Source: Pseudomonas sp. 14P_8.1_Bac3 (GTDB lineage: Bacteria > Pseudomonadota > Gammaproteobacteria > Pseudomonadales > Pseudomonadaceae). Taken from it: a stretch of DNA of 64,000 bases. The notes beneath the pieces are model-generated. The model was not told the origin of the DNA. It searched no databases and saw only the letters and a list, made by a program, of their open reading frames with translations. The translations under genes were made by a program, and so were the position numbers. This document shows, piece by piece, positions 23,901 to 32,853 of this stretch; within the stretch, counting starts at the first letter, position 1, and the number at the start of each line of letters is the position of its first letter. The stretch is from positions 1 to 64,000 of the forward strand of contig NZ_JANLOD010000068.1 in the NCBI RefSeq assembly GCF_025466085.1. Direction: 5' to 3'.

Positions 23901-26747
23901 TCAGGCCCGTTCGAGCGCGTCGTTCAATGCGCGCTCCAGATCGGCCTTGTAGCGCAAATACAAATTGCTTGAGCTCTGACCATCACCGAGCAGGCCCGAC
24001 AGGTCCAGGTCGGTGATGTAGCAGCGATAACGCTCGGTCTCGCGGCGCTGGTCGACAATTTCCCGGGCTACCACGCTGAACAACTGCTCGCCATGTTCCA
24101 GCTCTGAAAACTCCCGCTGATTGCAATACAACGTGACTTGCACCTCACCAGGTGCGGCTTTGCCGACGATCGCCTGCACGTCATAGAACGGCCTGTTGAC
24201 CGGCGTCTGCGGAGCGGGCCGGGGTTCGACCCGGCGGGCTCGTCCCGGGCCGGAGGGCAACAACTGGTAATACAAGGTGTCGAGGCTCTGCGGCTGGGCC
24301 GCGTCCATCGGCAACAAGGCATCGCGGCGGTACTGGATCGACTGCAGGAAGCGCTGCAGCGGTACCAGCAGGCTTTCTTCCTCGTGGTAGGGCAAACGCT
24401 GCTGCCATAAGGCGTTGAATTCATCCAGCACATACAGATCGGCCTGGTCGTCGTGGATCCGGTAGAACGCCTGGATGCACTCGGGCTGGCCCATGGGCAG
24501 GATCAGCGCCAGGTCATGGTCCTCCAGCGCCCTCGGATCCAGGTGCAGCGGGCTGTAGCTCGCCAGTTCTTCGCCGAGGTAATCGAACAGCGCCGGCAAG
24601 GTCGCGAGGGCGACGTGATTGACCTGTCCCGGCACCAGCTCCAGCACGTGGTAATGCTGCTGGACCTGAATCAGGTAGCGATGATTGAGCTTGCTCAGCA
24701 GCAGGTTCTGCGCAGTGTCGAGGATTTCTTCCACCCGTTGGGCAATGAATTGCGCGCGGTTATGGCAAAAACAACGGACGCGCAACCTGGGTTGCCGCGG
24801 GCCGTTCGGCAGGTTGTTGAGGTAGTCGCGCAGGCAGTCGAGCAGGGCGTGAGGGCCGTCGAAGCGGTTGACCATCACCTCGTTCCAGCTGTTGAGCGTG
24901 ACCTGGTCCAGCGTCAGCACCAGGTTTTCCCGGACCCCGGCGTAACTCAGGGAGTCAGTGCGCTCGGTGGTCATCAGAATGTTCAGGTCACGGTGATGTT
25001 TAAGTGGATCGACGCCCACGTTCACCAGAATCAACACCTCGCTTGGCACGCTGGCGCGCAGCAACGGTTCTTCGGCGACGGTGGGCAGGGGCAGGGCGAT
25101 GCTCTGTTGCAGGCTGCCGAGCAGGTTGAACAGCTCGAACTCGCTCAGGTCACTTTCGCCGGGATGCAGGGCCAGACGGGTGCTGCTGTCGATCACGCCG
25201 TTGCGATGGCACCAGGTCAGCAACTCGAGTAATTGGCGGCTGCGCTTGATCGGTGCGAAATGCTCCCACTCGAGGGCGGTCAGGCTGCCGTTGTACAGGC
25301 CCCACTGGGTTTGCTCTGGTTCCTTTTTGTTTGGCGCGTTGACCAGCGTCAGGGTGTCCTCGGCCAGGTCCGGCGCGATGCCCGGGTTGATGAACTCGAC
25401 CTTGTCCGCCTTGCGCTCGAACGCCGCGTACAGGCGTCGACCCAGCACATTGAGGTCGCGCTTGTTGATCAGGCTCACCGTCTGTTCACTGCGGGCGAAC
25501 TCGGTCAGGAAGCGGTAGCTGTAATTCAGCTCGTTGACCAATGCGCGGCGTTCGGAGCTGACCTGGCGGACTTTCCACTGGCTGCGGCTGTCGAGCAGGG
25601 CCAGTTGACGCTGATCCCAGTGCCATTCGTGGGCCAGGCGCTCCAGCAATGAGCGCTGCCAGCTCTGGGTGCGGCTGTTGCTGCCGGTGAGTTTGCGGTT
25701 GACCTTCAGGTACAGCGCGCGCCGCACCAGTTCCAGACGTTCCGGTTCGTTACGGACGGTGAGGTATTCCTCGATGCGCCGGTAGACCACGACGTACGGG
25801 TCCAGCTCGTCGAGATCGAGTTGATTGGCGAACACCGCCTGCTTGAATCGCAGGCTCAGGCACTGAACCCTGGGGTGCTCACTGGCGTAGACCTCGGTCA
25901 GCAGCAATTTGAGCACCGACTTGTAGGGCGACTCGATGCCCTTGAACAACTGCCAGAGGCCCGCACCAATGAACTCACCGGGCGGAATGAACGCCAGATT
26001 GCCCAGGTCCAGACTTTCGTCCGCGCGGATGAACCGTTTGGACAGCAACGTGTGGGTGTAGCGGTCGTAGGCGGCTTCTTCGTAGACCGGCACCATCCAC
26101 CAGATTGGCGTGCGCCCGGCCAGCCAGATGGCGGTGCGGTAGAACTCGTCCAGCAGCAGATAGTGCTGGGTGGTGCCGCAGTTTTCCGAACTCAATTGCG
26201 TATCGCGCTCGCCGAGCACGAAGCGGGCCGGGTCGATCAGGAAAAAATGCGCCTCGGCGCCCTGGCTGGCGGCCCAGGTTTCGAGCAACTGGCACTTTTT
26301 ACGCAGCTCGGCGAGCTCGTTCTCTGTCAGGTCCGGCGCGTGGCAGACCCACACGTCCATGTCGCTCTGGTCCGCCTGGGCGAGGGTGCCGAGGCTGCCC
26401 ATCAGGAACAGGCCGTGAATCGGTCGCGGTGGATTGCTGCCGTGGCGCGGTTTGTAGGAGAAGGAACGGGTCAGGCGCTGGGCTTCGGCGAGGGCGTTGG
26501 CGTCCGGTTCGAAGTTCGACAGCCCGGCAGGGGTGCTGCCCGATACGTAACCCGGCAACAGCGGATGATTGACGTGAAAAAATAGCGGCAGCAGGGTCAA
26601 AACGCCTTGCTGGCGGGTCGACAGGCCTTCCATGGCGCGGGCCAGGCGACCCTCGTTGACCTTCAGGAAGCGTGCGCGCAGTTGGCTGAGAACCTTGCGG
26701 TCGATTCCCTCGTCCAGATCAGGGCGGATTTCATGGGTGCGGGTCAT
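23901..26747 (-). CDS. cyaA: Class I adenylate cyclase
   Basis: 948 residues. The nucleotidyltransferase signature is GSLGT at 117-121 followed by SDMDVWVCH with the metal-binding D129 and D131; the rest is the long C-terminal regulatory half seen in the enterobacterial enzyme. It makes cyclic AMP for Vfr/CRP-type control. Cytoplasmic, with no membrane segment. It is preceded by a 180-bp gap on the minus strand and has no terminator between it and rnk. Confidence 0.95.
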   Translation of the reverse strand: MTRTHEIRPDLDEGIDRKVLSQLRARFLKVNEGRLARAMEGLSTRQQGVLTLLPLFFHVNHPLLPGYVSGSTPAGLSNFEPDANALAEAQRLTRSFSYKPRHGSNPPRPIHGLFLMGSLGTLAQADQSDMDVWVCHAPDLTENELAELRKKCQLLETWAASQGAEAHFFLIDPARFVLGERDTQLSSENCGTTQHYLLLDEFYRTAIWLAGRTPIWWMVPVYEEAAYDRYTHTLLSKRFIRADESLDLGNLAFIPPGEFIGAGLWQLFKGIESPYKSVLKLLLTEVYASEHPRVQCLSLRFKQAVFANQLDLDELDPYVVVYRRIEEYLTVRNEPERLELVRRALYLKVNRKLTGSNSRTQSWQRSLLERLAHEWHWDQRQLALLDSRSQWKVRQVSSERRALVNELNYSYRFLTEFARSEQTVSLINKRDLNVLGRRLYAAFERKADKVEFINPGIAPDLAEDTLTLVNAPNKKEPEQTQWGLYNGSLTALEWEHFAPIKRSRQLLELLTWCHRNGVIDSSTRLALHPGESDLSEFELFNLLGSLQQSIALPLPTVAEEPLLRASVPSEVLILVNVGVDPLKHHRDLNILMTTERTDSLSYAGVRENLVLTLDQVTLNSWNEVMVNRFDGPHALLDCLRDYLNNLPNGPRQPRLRVRCFCHNRAQFIAQRVEEILDTAQNLLLSKLNHRYLIQVQQHYHVLELVPGQVNHVALATLPALFDYLGEELASYSPLHLDPRALEDHDLALILPMGQPECIQAFYRIHDDQADLYVLDEFNALWQQRLPYHEEESLLVPLQRFLQSIQYRRDALLPMDAAQPQSLDTLYYQLLPSGPGRARRVEPRPAPQTPVNRPFYDVQAIVGKAAPGEVQVTLYCNQREFSELEHGEQLFSVVAREIVDQRRETERYRCYITDLDLSGLLGDGQSSSNLYLRYKADLERALNDALERA

Positions 26748-26882
26748 GTCAGCTCAAACCGGCTCGCGGGGCTCGGACGTCGGGGTCTCAGGATGAAGGC
26801 AGTTTAGCGCCTCGGTCGCGGCACTCTTAAGCGGAATTTGTTTTTACGTCAGATTTCCATGGCGAAGCGTCGGCAGGAGTGT

Positions 26883-26917
26883 GCCCGCGGAAATCCCGTC
26901 GCAGGGTTTCCGTGGGC
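26883..26917. repeat. Strong hairpin downstream of the TIGR02647 gene
   Basis: GCCCGCGGAAATCCC pairs with GGGTTTCCGTGGGC across a 6-base loop. No U-tract follows on either strand, so it may protect an RNA end rather than terminate by itself. Confidence 0.55.
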
Positions 26918-26930
26918 GATGCAGGGATGC

Positions 26931-27176
26931 TCAGGCCGTTTCCTGAACGTTCAGAATGGTCAGAACGGTTTGCACGTTTTGCGCGGCGTCACGACCCAGG
27001 CTGGTCAGATAACCGCCGTCGGGCTGGTCAATGAGGTCTTTTTCGTACAGGCGTTGAGCGGCAGCAATGGCTTTCGGGGCAGCGGTCTGATGAATTTTCA
27101 AACCTTCCTGGGCACTGTCCAGGTTGAAGAGTGCGAGGATTTCCAGTTCGGCAACCAACTCAGGGGTAAGCGACAT
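26931..27176 (-). CDS. TIGR02647 family small protein
   Basis: 81 residues, soluble and helical: MSLTPELVAELEILALFNLD, IHQTAAPKAIAAAQRLYEKD, then DGGYLTSLGRDAAQNVQTVL. This matches the TIGR02647 family, found in Pseudomonas and related marine gammaproteobacteria, of unknown function. The shape resembles a small winged-helix-like unit but that is a guess. It stands alone on the minus strand between cyaA and another small gene. Confidence 0.8.
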   Translation of the reverse strand: MSLTPELVAELEILALFNLDSAQEGLKIHQTAAPKAIAAAQRLYEKDLIDQPDGGYLTSLGRDAAQNVQTVLTILNVQETA

Positions 27177-27402
27177 AAGGACTCCAGACTTTCTAGGAAT
27201 TGGACGACAGCGCCCCTAAGGTGATCCCACTCGTGCGGCATGTCCAGTGCTCGCGACAGGGTTTTTCACCTCGGGCAGCATTCCCCGACAGGTAGAGCGG
27301 CAGCGGGGTGCGTACCAGTGTAGTCAGGGTCTGGGGGAAGGCAGGCTTGAATGGTGACAATCTGTGTGGGGGCGGCGGCGCCGCATTCCCACGGGGCTTG
27401 GT

Positions 27403-27687
27403 TTACTGCTTTTCCGGCGGCAATTCCGGCAATGCGCGCAACGCTGCTTCGTACCATTCGGTGTTGAACGCGCGGTCTTCTTCGAGGATCGCGTCGATTT
27501 CTACTGCTAATACATGCGCCATGAGGTTGAGGATTTCCTCACGTTCGTAACCCACCAGGGTCAGCTTGTTGAACGTTGCCTTGGCGGCAGGCGGGTCGTC
27601 GCTTGCGATCTGGTTTTCGATGGCTTCGACCAAGGTGTTTTCGGCGAACTCTTCTTCGTCGAGATCGATATCTGTTGGCTCGCTCAT
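27403..27687 (-). CDS. Conserved hypothetical acidic protein
   Basis: 94 residues, strongly acidic, starting MSEPTDIDLDEEEFAENTLV and ending ALRALPELPPEKQ. No membrane segment, signal or known motif. The central part (FNKLTLVGYEREEILNLMAH) looks like a small helical bundle seen in Pseudomonas proteins of unknown function. A good AGGAG lies upstream. The 225 bp between it and the TIGR02647 gene hold nothing I can name. Confidence 0.7.
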   Translation of the reverse strand: MSEPTDIDLDEEEFAENTLVEAIENQIASDDPPAAKATFNKLTLVGYEREEILNLMAHVLAVEIDAILEEDRAFNTEWYEAALRALPELPPEKQ

Positions 27688-27811
27688 GGCAGGCTCCTCA
27701 CGTTAAGGCGGCCAGTTTACCTGCATTCAGCGACGTAATGCTGCTGGCGAGAACTTGCGCGACGTTCTATAAACAGGCACTGCCCACCCCGCACGGCCCG
27801 GAGGCTTTGTG

Positions 27812-28471
27812 ATGCTTAAGCTTTATGGATTTTCCGTCAGCAATTATTACAACATGGTCAAACTGGCGCTGTTGGAGAAAGGACTGCCGTTCGAAGAAGT
27901 GCCGTTTTATGGCGGCACCAGTCACGAGGCATTGGCCATCAGCCCGCGTGGCAAGGTGCCCGTGCTGCGCGTCGACGAAGGTTTCATCAACGAAACGGCA
28001 GTGATTCTGGAATACATCGAACAGAGCCAGAAAGGCACGCCGCTGCTGCCGAGCGATCCCTTTGAGCGGGCGCAGGTGCTGGCGATTGCCAAGGAAATCG
28101 AGCTGTACATCGAATTACCGGCGCGCGCCTGTTATGCCGAAGCGTTTTTCGGCATGCCGGTGCCGGATGCGATCAAGGACAAGACCAAGGCCGAATTGCT
28201 GCTGGGCTTTGCCTCGCTGGGCAGGCATGGCAAGTTTGCGCCTTATGTCGCGGGCGACAGCCTGAGCCTTGCGGATCTGTATTTCCTGTACAGCGTGCCG
28301 CTGGCCTGTGCGGTGGGGCAGAAGCTGTTTGGCCTGGACCTGCTGGCTGAGATGCCTGCGGCCAAGGCGTTGTTGGAGCGTCTGGAGCAGAATCCGAACG
28401 TGCAGCGGATTGCAGCGGACAAGGAAGCGGCGATGCCGGCGTTTATGGCGATGGTCGCGTCCAAACGTTAA
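27812..28471 (+). CDS. Glutathione S-transferase
   Basis: 219 residues. Thioredoxin-like N-terminal domain (MLKLYGFSVSNYYNMVKLAL, ISPRGKVPVL, NETAVILEYIE) with the glutathione-binding cis-proline in KVPVL and the ETAV acid-serine turn, and a helical C-terminal domain from about residue 90 ending PAFMAMVASKR. The active-site residue is probably the serine of VSNYYN. The ATG at 27812 follows GGAGG by 9 bp; a GTG one codon earlier is possible. A truncated paralogue follows at 28648. Confidence 0.88.
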   Translation: MLKLYGFSVSNYYNMVKLALLEKGLPFEEVPFYGGTSHEALAISPRGKVPVLRVDEGFINETAVILEYIEQSQKGTPLLPSDPFERAQVLAIAKEIELYIELPARACYAEAFFGMPVPDAIKDKTKAELLLGFASLGRHGKFAPYVAGDSLSLADLYFLYSVPLACAVGQKLFGLDLLAEMPAAKALLERLEQNPNVQRIAADKEAAMPAFMAMVASKR

Positions 28472-28647
28472 AGAAAGTCGGCCATTTTGGGTGATACAAG
28501 AATCGTAATCTTTTGTCCCCTATGGCCGCCTCGCCCTGGCGGGCGTCGTTTTCGTCCGGGGCCGTCGCATTCGGTAATTATGTGAACACTTACAGGCAAT
28601 CGAGCAGTGTTTACCTTGAGCGTCGACACCTACAAGGAGAATCGGTG

Positions 28648-29217
28648 ATGCTCAAACTGCATGGCTTTGCGGCCAGTAATTATTTCAACATGGTCAAACT
28701 GGCACTTCTGGAGAAGGCTGTGCCGTTTGAAACGGTCCCTCTCCATGGATGCCAGAATCCAGACATCCTTGCTGTCAGCCCTCGCGGAAAAGTGCCTGTA
28801 CTGGAGACCGGGCAAGGTTTTCTGAGCGAGACGGATGCGATCCTCGATTTTATCGAGGAGACCCAGCCGGGCATTCCACTGCTGCCCGAAGATCCCTTCA
28901 TGCGGGCACGCTTTCGCTCCTTGGCCAAGGAAATCGAGCTCTACATCGAACTGCCCGCGCGTGTCTGCCATGCCGAGGTGTTTTTTGCTGGCAGGCCCAC
29001 TCCCGAAGCGCTCAGAGCCAAGTCTGAGCGAGACCTGATCAAAGGATTCACCGCGCTGAAACAGCGGGCGCGGTTCGCTCCCTACGTGGCCGGTGAGCAG
29101 TTCACGCTGCTGGCTGATAAAAAAAGCTCGATGGCCGGGCGGCCATCGAGCCCAGTCGTTGCCGCTGACCTCAGCGGCTGGCGAGCAATGCCTGACCGCG
29201 AGCCACCGCCTTCTTGA
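28648..29217 (+). pseudogene. 3'-truncated glutathione S-transferase paralogue
   Basis: A good start (AAGGAGAATCGGTG then ATG) begins a protein closely like the previous one: MLKLHGFAASNYFNMVKLAL, VSPRGKVPVLE, SETDAILDFIEE, PARVCHAEVFF and FAPYVAGEQFTL. At residue about 155 the match ends and the frame runs into the argH terminator (from 29119) and across the 3' end of argH on the other strand, finishing at 29217 with a tail unrelated to GSTs. The last C-terminal helices are lost, so the product is unlikely to fold. A deletion reaching up to the argH terminator explains it. Confidence 0.8.
29119..29152 (-). terminator. Terminator of argH
   Basis: On the minus strand, an 11-bp perfect stem GCTCGATGGCC / GGCCATCGAGC with a 4-base loop precedes a run of seven T. 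It also forms the junction with the truncated GST. Confidence 0.92.
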
Positions 29218-30565
29218 CCTGCGCCGGCGCAGTCCCGCCGATATGGTCACGGGCGTTCACCGAGCCTTCCAGGGTCAGCACGGCGAAGACGTCCTGATCG
29301 ATCTGGTCGCTGAACTTGCGCAGCTCTTCCAAGCTCATTTCCGCCAGGTCCTTGCCGCTTTCCACGCCGTACTTCACGGCATGGCCAACAATTTCGTGGC
29401 AGTCACGGAACGGCAGGCCGCGGCGAACCAGGTAGTCGGCGAGGTCGGTGGCGGTGGAGAAACCGCGCAACGCCGCCTCGCGCATCATCGCGTGCTTGGG
29501 TTTGATCGCCGGGATCATGTCGGCAAAGGCCCGCAGCGAGTCGCGCAAGGTGTCGGCGGCGTCGAACAACGGCTCCTTGTCTTCCTGGTTGTCCTTGTTG
29601 TAGGCCAATGGCTGGCCTTTCATCAGGGTCAGCAGGCCCATCAGTGCGCCGAACACGCGGCCAGTCTTGCCACGCACCAGTTCCGGCACGTCCGGGTTTT
29701 TCTTTTGCGGCATGATCGAGCTGCCGGTGCAGAAACGGTCTGGCAGATCGATGAACTGGAATTGCGCGCTGGTCCACAGCACCAGTTCTTCGGAGAAACG
29801 CGACAAGTGCATCATTGCAATGCTCGCGGCGGAGCAGAATTCGATAGCGAAGTCACGATCGGACACGTTGTCCAGCGAGTTGCCGCCGACGGCGTCGAAG
29901 CCCAGCAGCTGCGCGGTGTATTCGCGATCGATCGGGTACGTGGTGCCCGCCAGCGCGGCGCTGCCCAACGGCATGCGATTGGTGCGCTTGCGGCAGTCGA
30001 CCAGGCGCTCGTAATCGCGGCTGAGCATTTCGAACCAGGCCAGCATGTGGTGCCCGAAGGTCACTGGCTGGGCGGTTTGCAGGTGGGTGAAGCCCGGCAT
30101 GATGCTGCCGGCTTCGCGCTCGGCCTGTTCCAGCAGGCCTTTTTGCAGGCGGGTGATTTCTGCCAGAATCAGGTCGATCTCATCTCGCAGCCACAGGCGG
30201 ATGTCGGTGGCGACCTGGTCGTTACGGCTGCGGCCGGTGTGCAGCTTCTTACCGGTCACGCCGATGCGATCCGTCAGGCGCGCCTCGATGTTCATGTGCA
30301 CGTCTTCGAGATCGATGCGCCAGTCGAACTGGCCGGCCTCGATTTCACCCTGGATGGTCTTCAGGCCGTCGGTGATGCTGTCGCGCTCGGCATCGGTCAG
30401 CACGCCGACCTTGGCCAGCATGGTCGCATGGGCAATCGAGCCCATGATGTCGTGGCGATACAGGCGCTGGTCGAAGGTGACGGAGGCGGTGAAGCGGGCG
30501 ACGAAGGCGTCGACGGGTTCACTGAAGCGGCCGCCCCAGGACTGATTGGTCTTGTCAGTGCTCAT
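29171..30565 (-). CDS. argH: Argininosuccinate lyase
   Basis: 464 residues, full length. The fumarase/aspartase superfamily signature GSSIMPQKKNPD is at 281-292, with the catalytic serine in its flexible loop; TGRSRNDQVATD (110-121) and the HLQTAQPVTFGHH segment (161-173) build the rest of the site. It splits argininosuccinate to arginine and fumarate. It ends at a strong terminator and is divergent from algR. Confidence 0.96.
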   Translation of the reverse strand: MSTDKTNQSWGGRFSEPVDAFVARFTASVTFDQRLYRHDIMGSIAHATMLAKVGVLTDAERDSITDGLKTIQGEIEAGQFDWRIDLEDVHMNIEARLTDRIGVTGKKLHTGRSRNDQVATDIRLWLRDEIDLILAEITRLQKGLLEQAEREAGSIMPGFTHLQTAQPVTFGHHMLAWFEMLSRDYERLVDCRKRTNRMPLGSAALAGTTYPIDREYTAQLLGFDAVGGNSLDNVSDRDFAIEFCSAASIAMMHLSRFSEELVLWTSAQFQFIDLPDRFCTGSSIMPQKKNPDVPELVRGKTGRVFGALMGLLTLMKGQPLAYNKDNQEDKEPLFDAADTLRDSLRAFADMIPAIKPKHAMMREAALRGFSTATDLADYLVRRGLPFRDCHEIVGHAVKYGVESGKDLAEMSLEELRKFSDQIDQDVFAVLTLEGSVNARDHIGGTAPAQVKKAVARGQALLASR

Positions 30566-31026
30566 GAATTCGCTCGTATCGGCTGAAGAAAGATGGCGTT
30601 TAAAGCTGCCGCGAATAATAACAGGGTTGCCAATGCTGTCGCTGACGCTGGTCGACAGGATTTTCCTGGGTATACCGGCCTATGCTCGAAGTCAGCGCGC
30701 GACATTAATTACGCAACGATATTTTTCGATTGAGCAATAACGTCCCGGCAACCGTCTACAGTTGGACAGTAGGATCAGTGCACTTCTCGGTGCTGTAACT
30801 GACTATAAGAAGAGGGGGTGTTCATATTGTGTATCAGCAAACCCTACGGCGATGCCTCGCCAACGCGGGCCTGGGCCGCCAATTGCCCGGCAGATGAAAA
30901 TTTAGCCGTCGGCCCGGCGGCACTTTTTGGCCCTCGCGCTAGTCTTAGCGTGGATCGCGGTGACGGACGTCACTTCACCTGTCTACGCTATCCTTGTGCG
31001 AGACTCACGCAGGAATCCAGCGCAAT
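30566..31026. other. 461-bp argH-algR divergent region without a supported gene
   Basis: This gap should carry the argH and algR promoters. It contains a hairpin-like stretch (GCCGTCGGCCCGGCGGC) followed by ACTTTTT near 30907-30930, and the dyad AGTGCAC/GGTGCT near 30777. A 70-codon frame at 30818-31030 has no ribosome site or known similarity and is not accepted. In P. aeruginosa the sensor kinase gene fimS/algZ lies between argH and algR; no trace of it is visible here. Confidence 0.6.
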
Positions 31027-31773
31027 ATGAATGTCCTGATCGTTGATGACGAACCCCTTGCCCGCGAGCGCCTGAGCCGAATGGTCGGCGAACTCGAGGG
31101 ATACAGTGTCCTGGAGCCCAGCGCCACGAACGGCGAAGAGGCGTTGGCGCTGATCGACAGCCACAAGCCGGATATCGTGTTGCTCGATATCGGCATGCCG
31201 GGTCTCGATGGCCTGCAAGTGGCTGCGCGATTGTGCGAACGTGAAACCCCGCCAGCCGTGGTGTTTTGCGCAGGGCCCGATGAATTTGCCGTGGAAGCCT
31301 TACAGGCCAGCGCCGTAGGCTATCTGGTGAAACCTGTGCGTACAGAACAATTGCATGACGCGTTGAAAAAAGCCGAGCGGCCCAACCGGGTCCAGCTCGC
31401 GGCCCTGACCCGTCCCGCCGCCGAAACTGGCAGCGGCCCGCGCAGCCACATCAGTGCGCGTACCCGTAAAGGCATCGAGCTGATCCCGTTGGGTCAGGTG
31501 GTGTACTTCATTGCCGACCACAAATACGTGACCTTGCGCCATGAAGGCGGCGAAGTGCTGCTGGATGAGCCGCTCAAGGCGCTTGAAGATGAATTCGGTG
31601 ACCGGTTCGTGCGCATCCACCGCAACGCCCTGGTCGCCCGCGAACGCATCGAACGCCTGCAACGCACGCCTCTTGGCCATTTTCAGCTGTTCCTCAAGGG
31701 CCTGAATGGCGATGCGCTGATTGTCAGCCGGCGTCATGTGGCCGGTGTGCGCAAAATGATGCAACAGCTTTAA
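31027..31773 (+). CDS. algR: Response regulator AlgR (LytTR type)
   Basis: 248 residues. Receiver domain with D54 in LLDIGMPG as the phosphorylation site, acidic pair in VDDEP, and lysine in GYLVKPVRTEQL; C-terminal LytTR DNA-binding domain (about 140-248: ISARTRKGIELIP, VYFIADHKYVTLRHEGGEV, RFVRIHRNALVARERI). In P. aeruginosa AlgR controls alginate, type IV pili and rhamnolipids. Here its usual neighbour kinase is absent, so it may act unphosphorylated or use another kinase. hemC follows by 138 bp after a hairpin. Confidence 0.95.
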   Translation: MNVLIVDDEPLARERLSRMVGELEGYSVLEPSATNGEEALALIDSHKPDIVLLDIGMPGLDGLQVAARLCERETPPAVVFCAGPDEFAVEALQASAVGYLVKPVRTEQLHDALKKAERPNRVQLAALTRPAAETGSGPRSHISARTRKGIELIPLGQVVYFIADHKYVTLRHEGGEVLLDEPLKALEDEFGDRFVRIHRNALVARERIERLQRTPLGHFQLFLKGLNGDALIVSRRHVAGVRKMMQQL

Positions 31774-31793
31774 TTCGCCGTCCGCAGGCGAAT
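31772..31793 (+). terminator. Weak terminator-like hairpin after algR
   Basis: AATTCGCC / GGCGAATT, 8-bp stem with a 6-base loop, then TTCTC. The T-run is short, so read-through into hemC is plausible. Confidence 0.5.
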
Positions 31794-31911
31794 TTCTCAC
31801 CCGATTGCCGGACGTCCGGGGCCAGGGAGGCCAGGTCTTACCTGATACAAGTCAAAGTGGATTTGACTGAGCTGTTATTATCCGCCGTATCTATTCAGTA
31901 CGGATTGATCC

Positions 31912-32853
31912 ATGTCCCCTCGCGAAATCCGCATCGCCACCCGCAAAAGTGCTCTCGCCCTGTGGCAGGCCGAATACGTCAAAGCCCGTCTGGAAGCGGC
32001 TCATCCCGGTCTGCTCGTGACGCTGGTGCCCATGGTCAGTCGCGGCGACAAGCTGCTGGACTCGCCACTGTCGAAAATCGGCGGCAAGGGCCTGTTCGTC
32101 AAGGAGCTGGAAACCGCGCTGCTTGACCACGAAGCGGACATCGCCGTGCATTCGATGAAAGACGTGCCGATGGACTTCCCCGAAGGCCTCGGTCTGTTCT
32201 GCATCTGCGAGCGCGAAGACCCGCGTGATGCATTCGTCTCCAATACTTACGCCAGCCTGGACGCGTTGCCGCAGGGCAGCGTCGTCGGCACCTCCAGTCT
32301 GCGTCGTCAGGCCCAACTGCTGACGCGTCGCCCGGACCTGAAAATCCGCTTCCTGCGCGGCAACGTCAACACCCGCCTGGCCAAGCTCGATGCCGGCGAA
32401 TACGACGCCATCATCCTCGCCGCGGCGGGTCTGATTCGCCTGGGCTTTGAAGATCGCATCACATCCGCCATCAGCGTTGACGACAGCCTCCCGGCCGGTG
32501 GCCAGGGTGCCGTGGGTATTGAATGCCGCACCGTCGACAGTGAAATCCACGCCTTGCTCGCACCGCTGCACCACCAGGACACCGCCACCCGTGTCACCGC
32601 CGAACGTGCCCTCAACAAACATCTGAATGGCGGCTGCCAAGTGCCGATCGCCTGCTACGCCGTGCTTGAAGGCGAGCAGATCTGGTTGCGCGGCCTGGTG
32701 GGCGATCCGAGCGGCGGCCTGCTGCTCAGCGCCGAAGCTCGTGCGCCACGCGGCGATGCCGAAGCGCTGGGTGTGCAAGTGGCCGACGACCTGCTGAACC
32801 AGGGCGCCAACGACATTCTCAAAGCAGTCTATGGCGAGGCGGGTCACGAGTGA
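31912..32853 (+). CDS. hemC: Porphobilinogen deaminase (hydroxymethylbilane synthase)
   Basis: 313 residues. The dipyrromethane cofactor cysteine is C242 (LNGGCQVPIACY); arginines and the catalytic aspartate lie in VGTSSLRRQAQL and SMKDVP. It joins four porphobilinogens into hydroxymethylbilane. The stop overlaps the hemD start by 4 bp, showing translational coupling. It is the first gene of the hemC-hemD-hemX-hemY cluster. Confidence 0.96.
   Translation: MSPREIRIATRKSALALWQAEYVKARLEAAHPGLLVTLVPMVSRGDKLLDSPLSKIGGKGLFVKELETALLDHEADIAVHSMKDVPMDFPEGLGLFCICEREDPRDAFVSNTYASLDALPQGSVVGTSSLRRQAQLLTRRPDLKIRFLRGNVNTRLAKLDAGEYDAIILAAAGLIRLGFEDRITSAISVDDSLPAGGQGAVGIECRTVDSEIHALLAPLHHQDTATRVTAERALNKHLNGGCQVPIACYAVLEGEQIWLRGLVGDPSGGLLLSAEARAPRGDAEALGVQVADDLLNQGANDILKAVYGEAGHE

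Noticed and set aside
30818..31030. 70-codon plus-strand frame before algR
   Set aside because: It lacks a ribosome site and any recognisable family, and it overlaps the start of algR.
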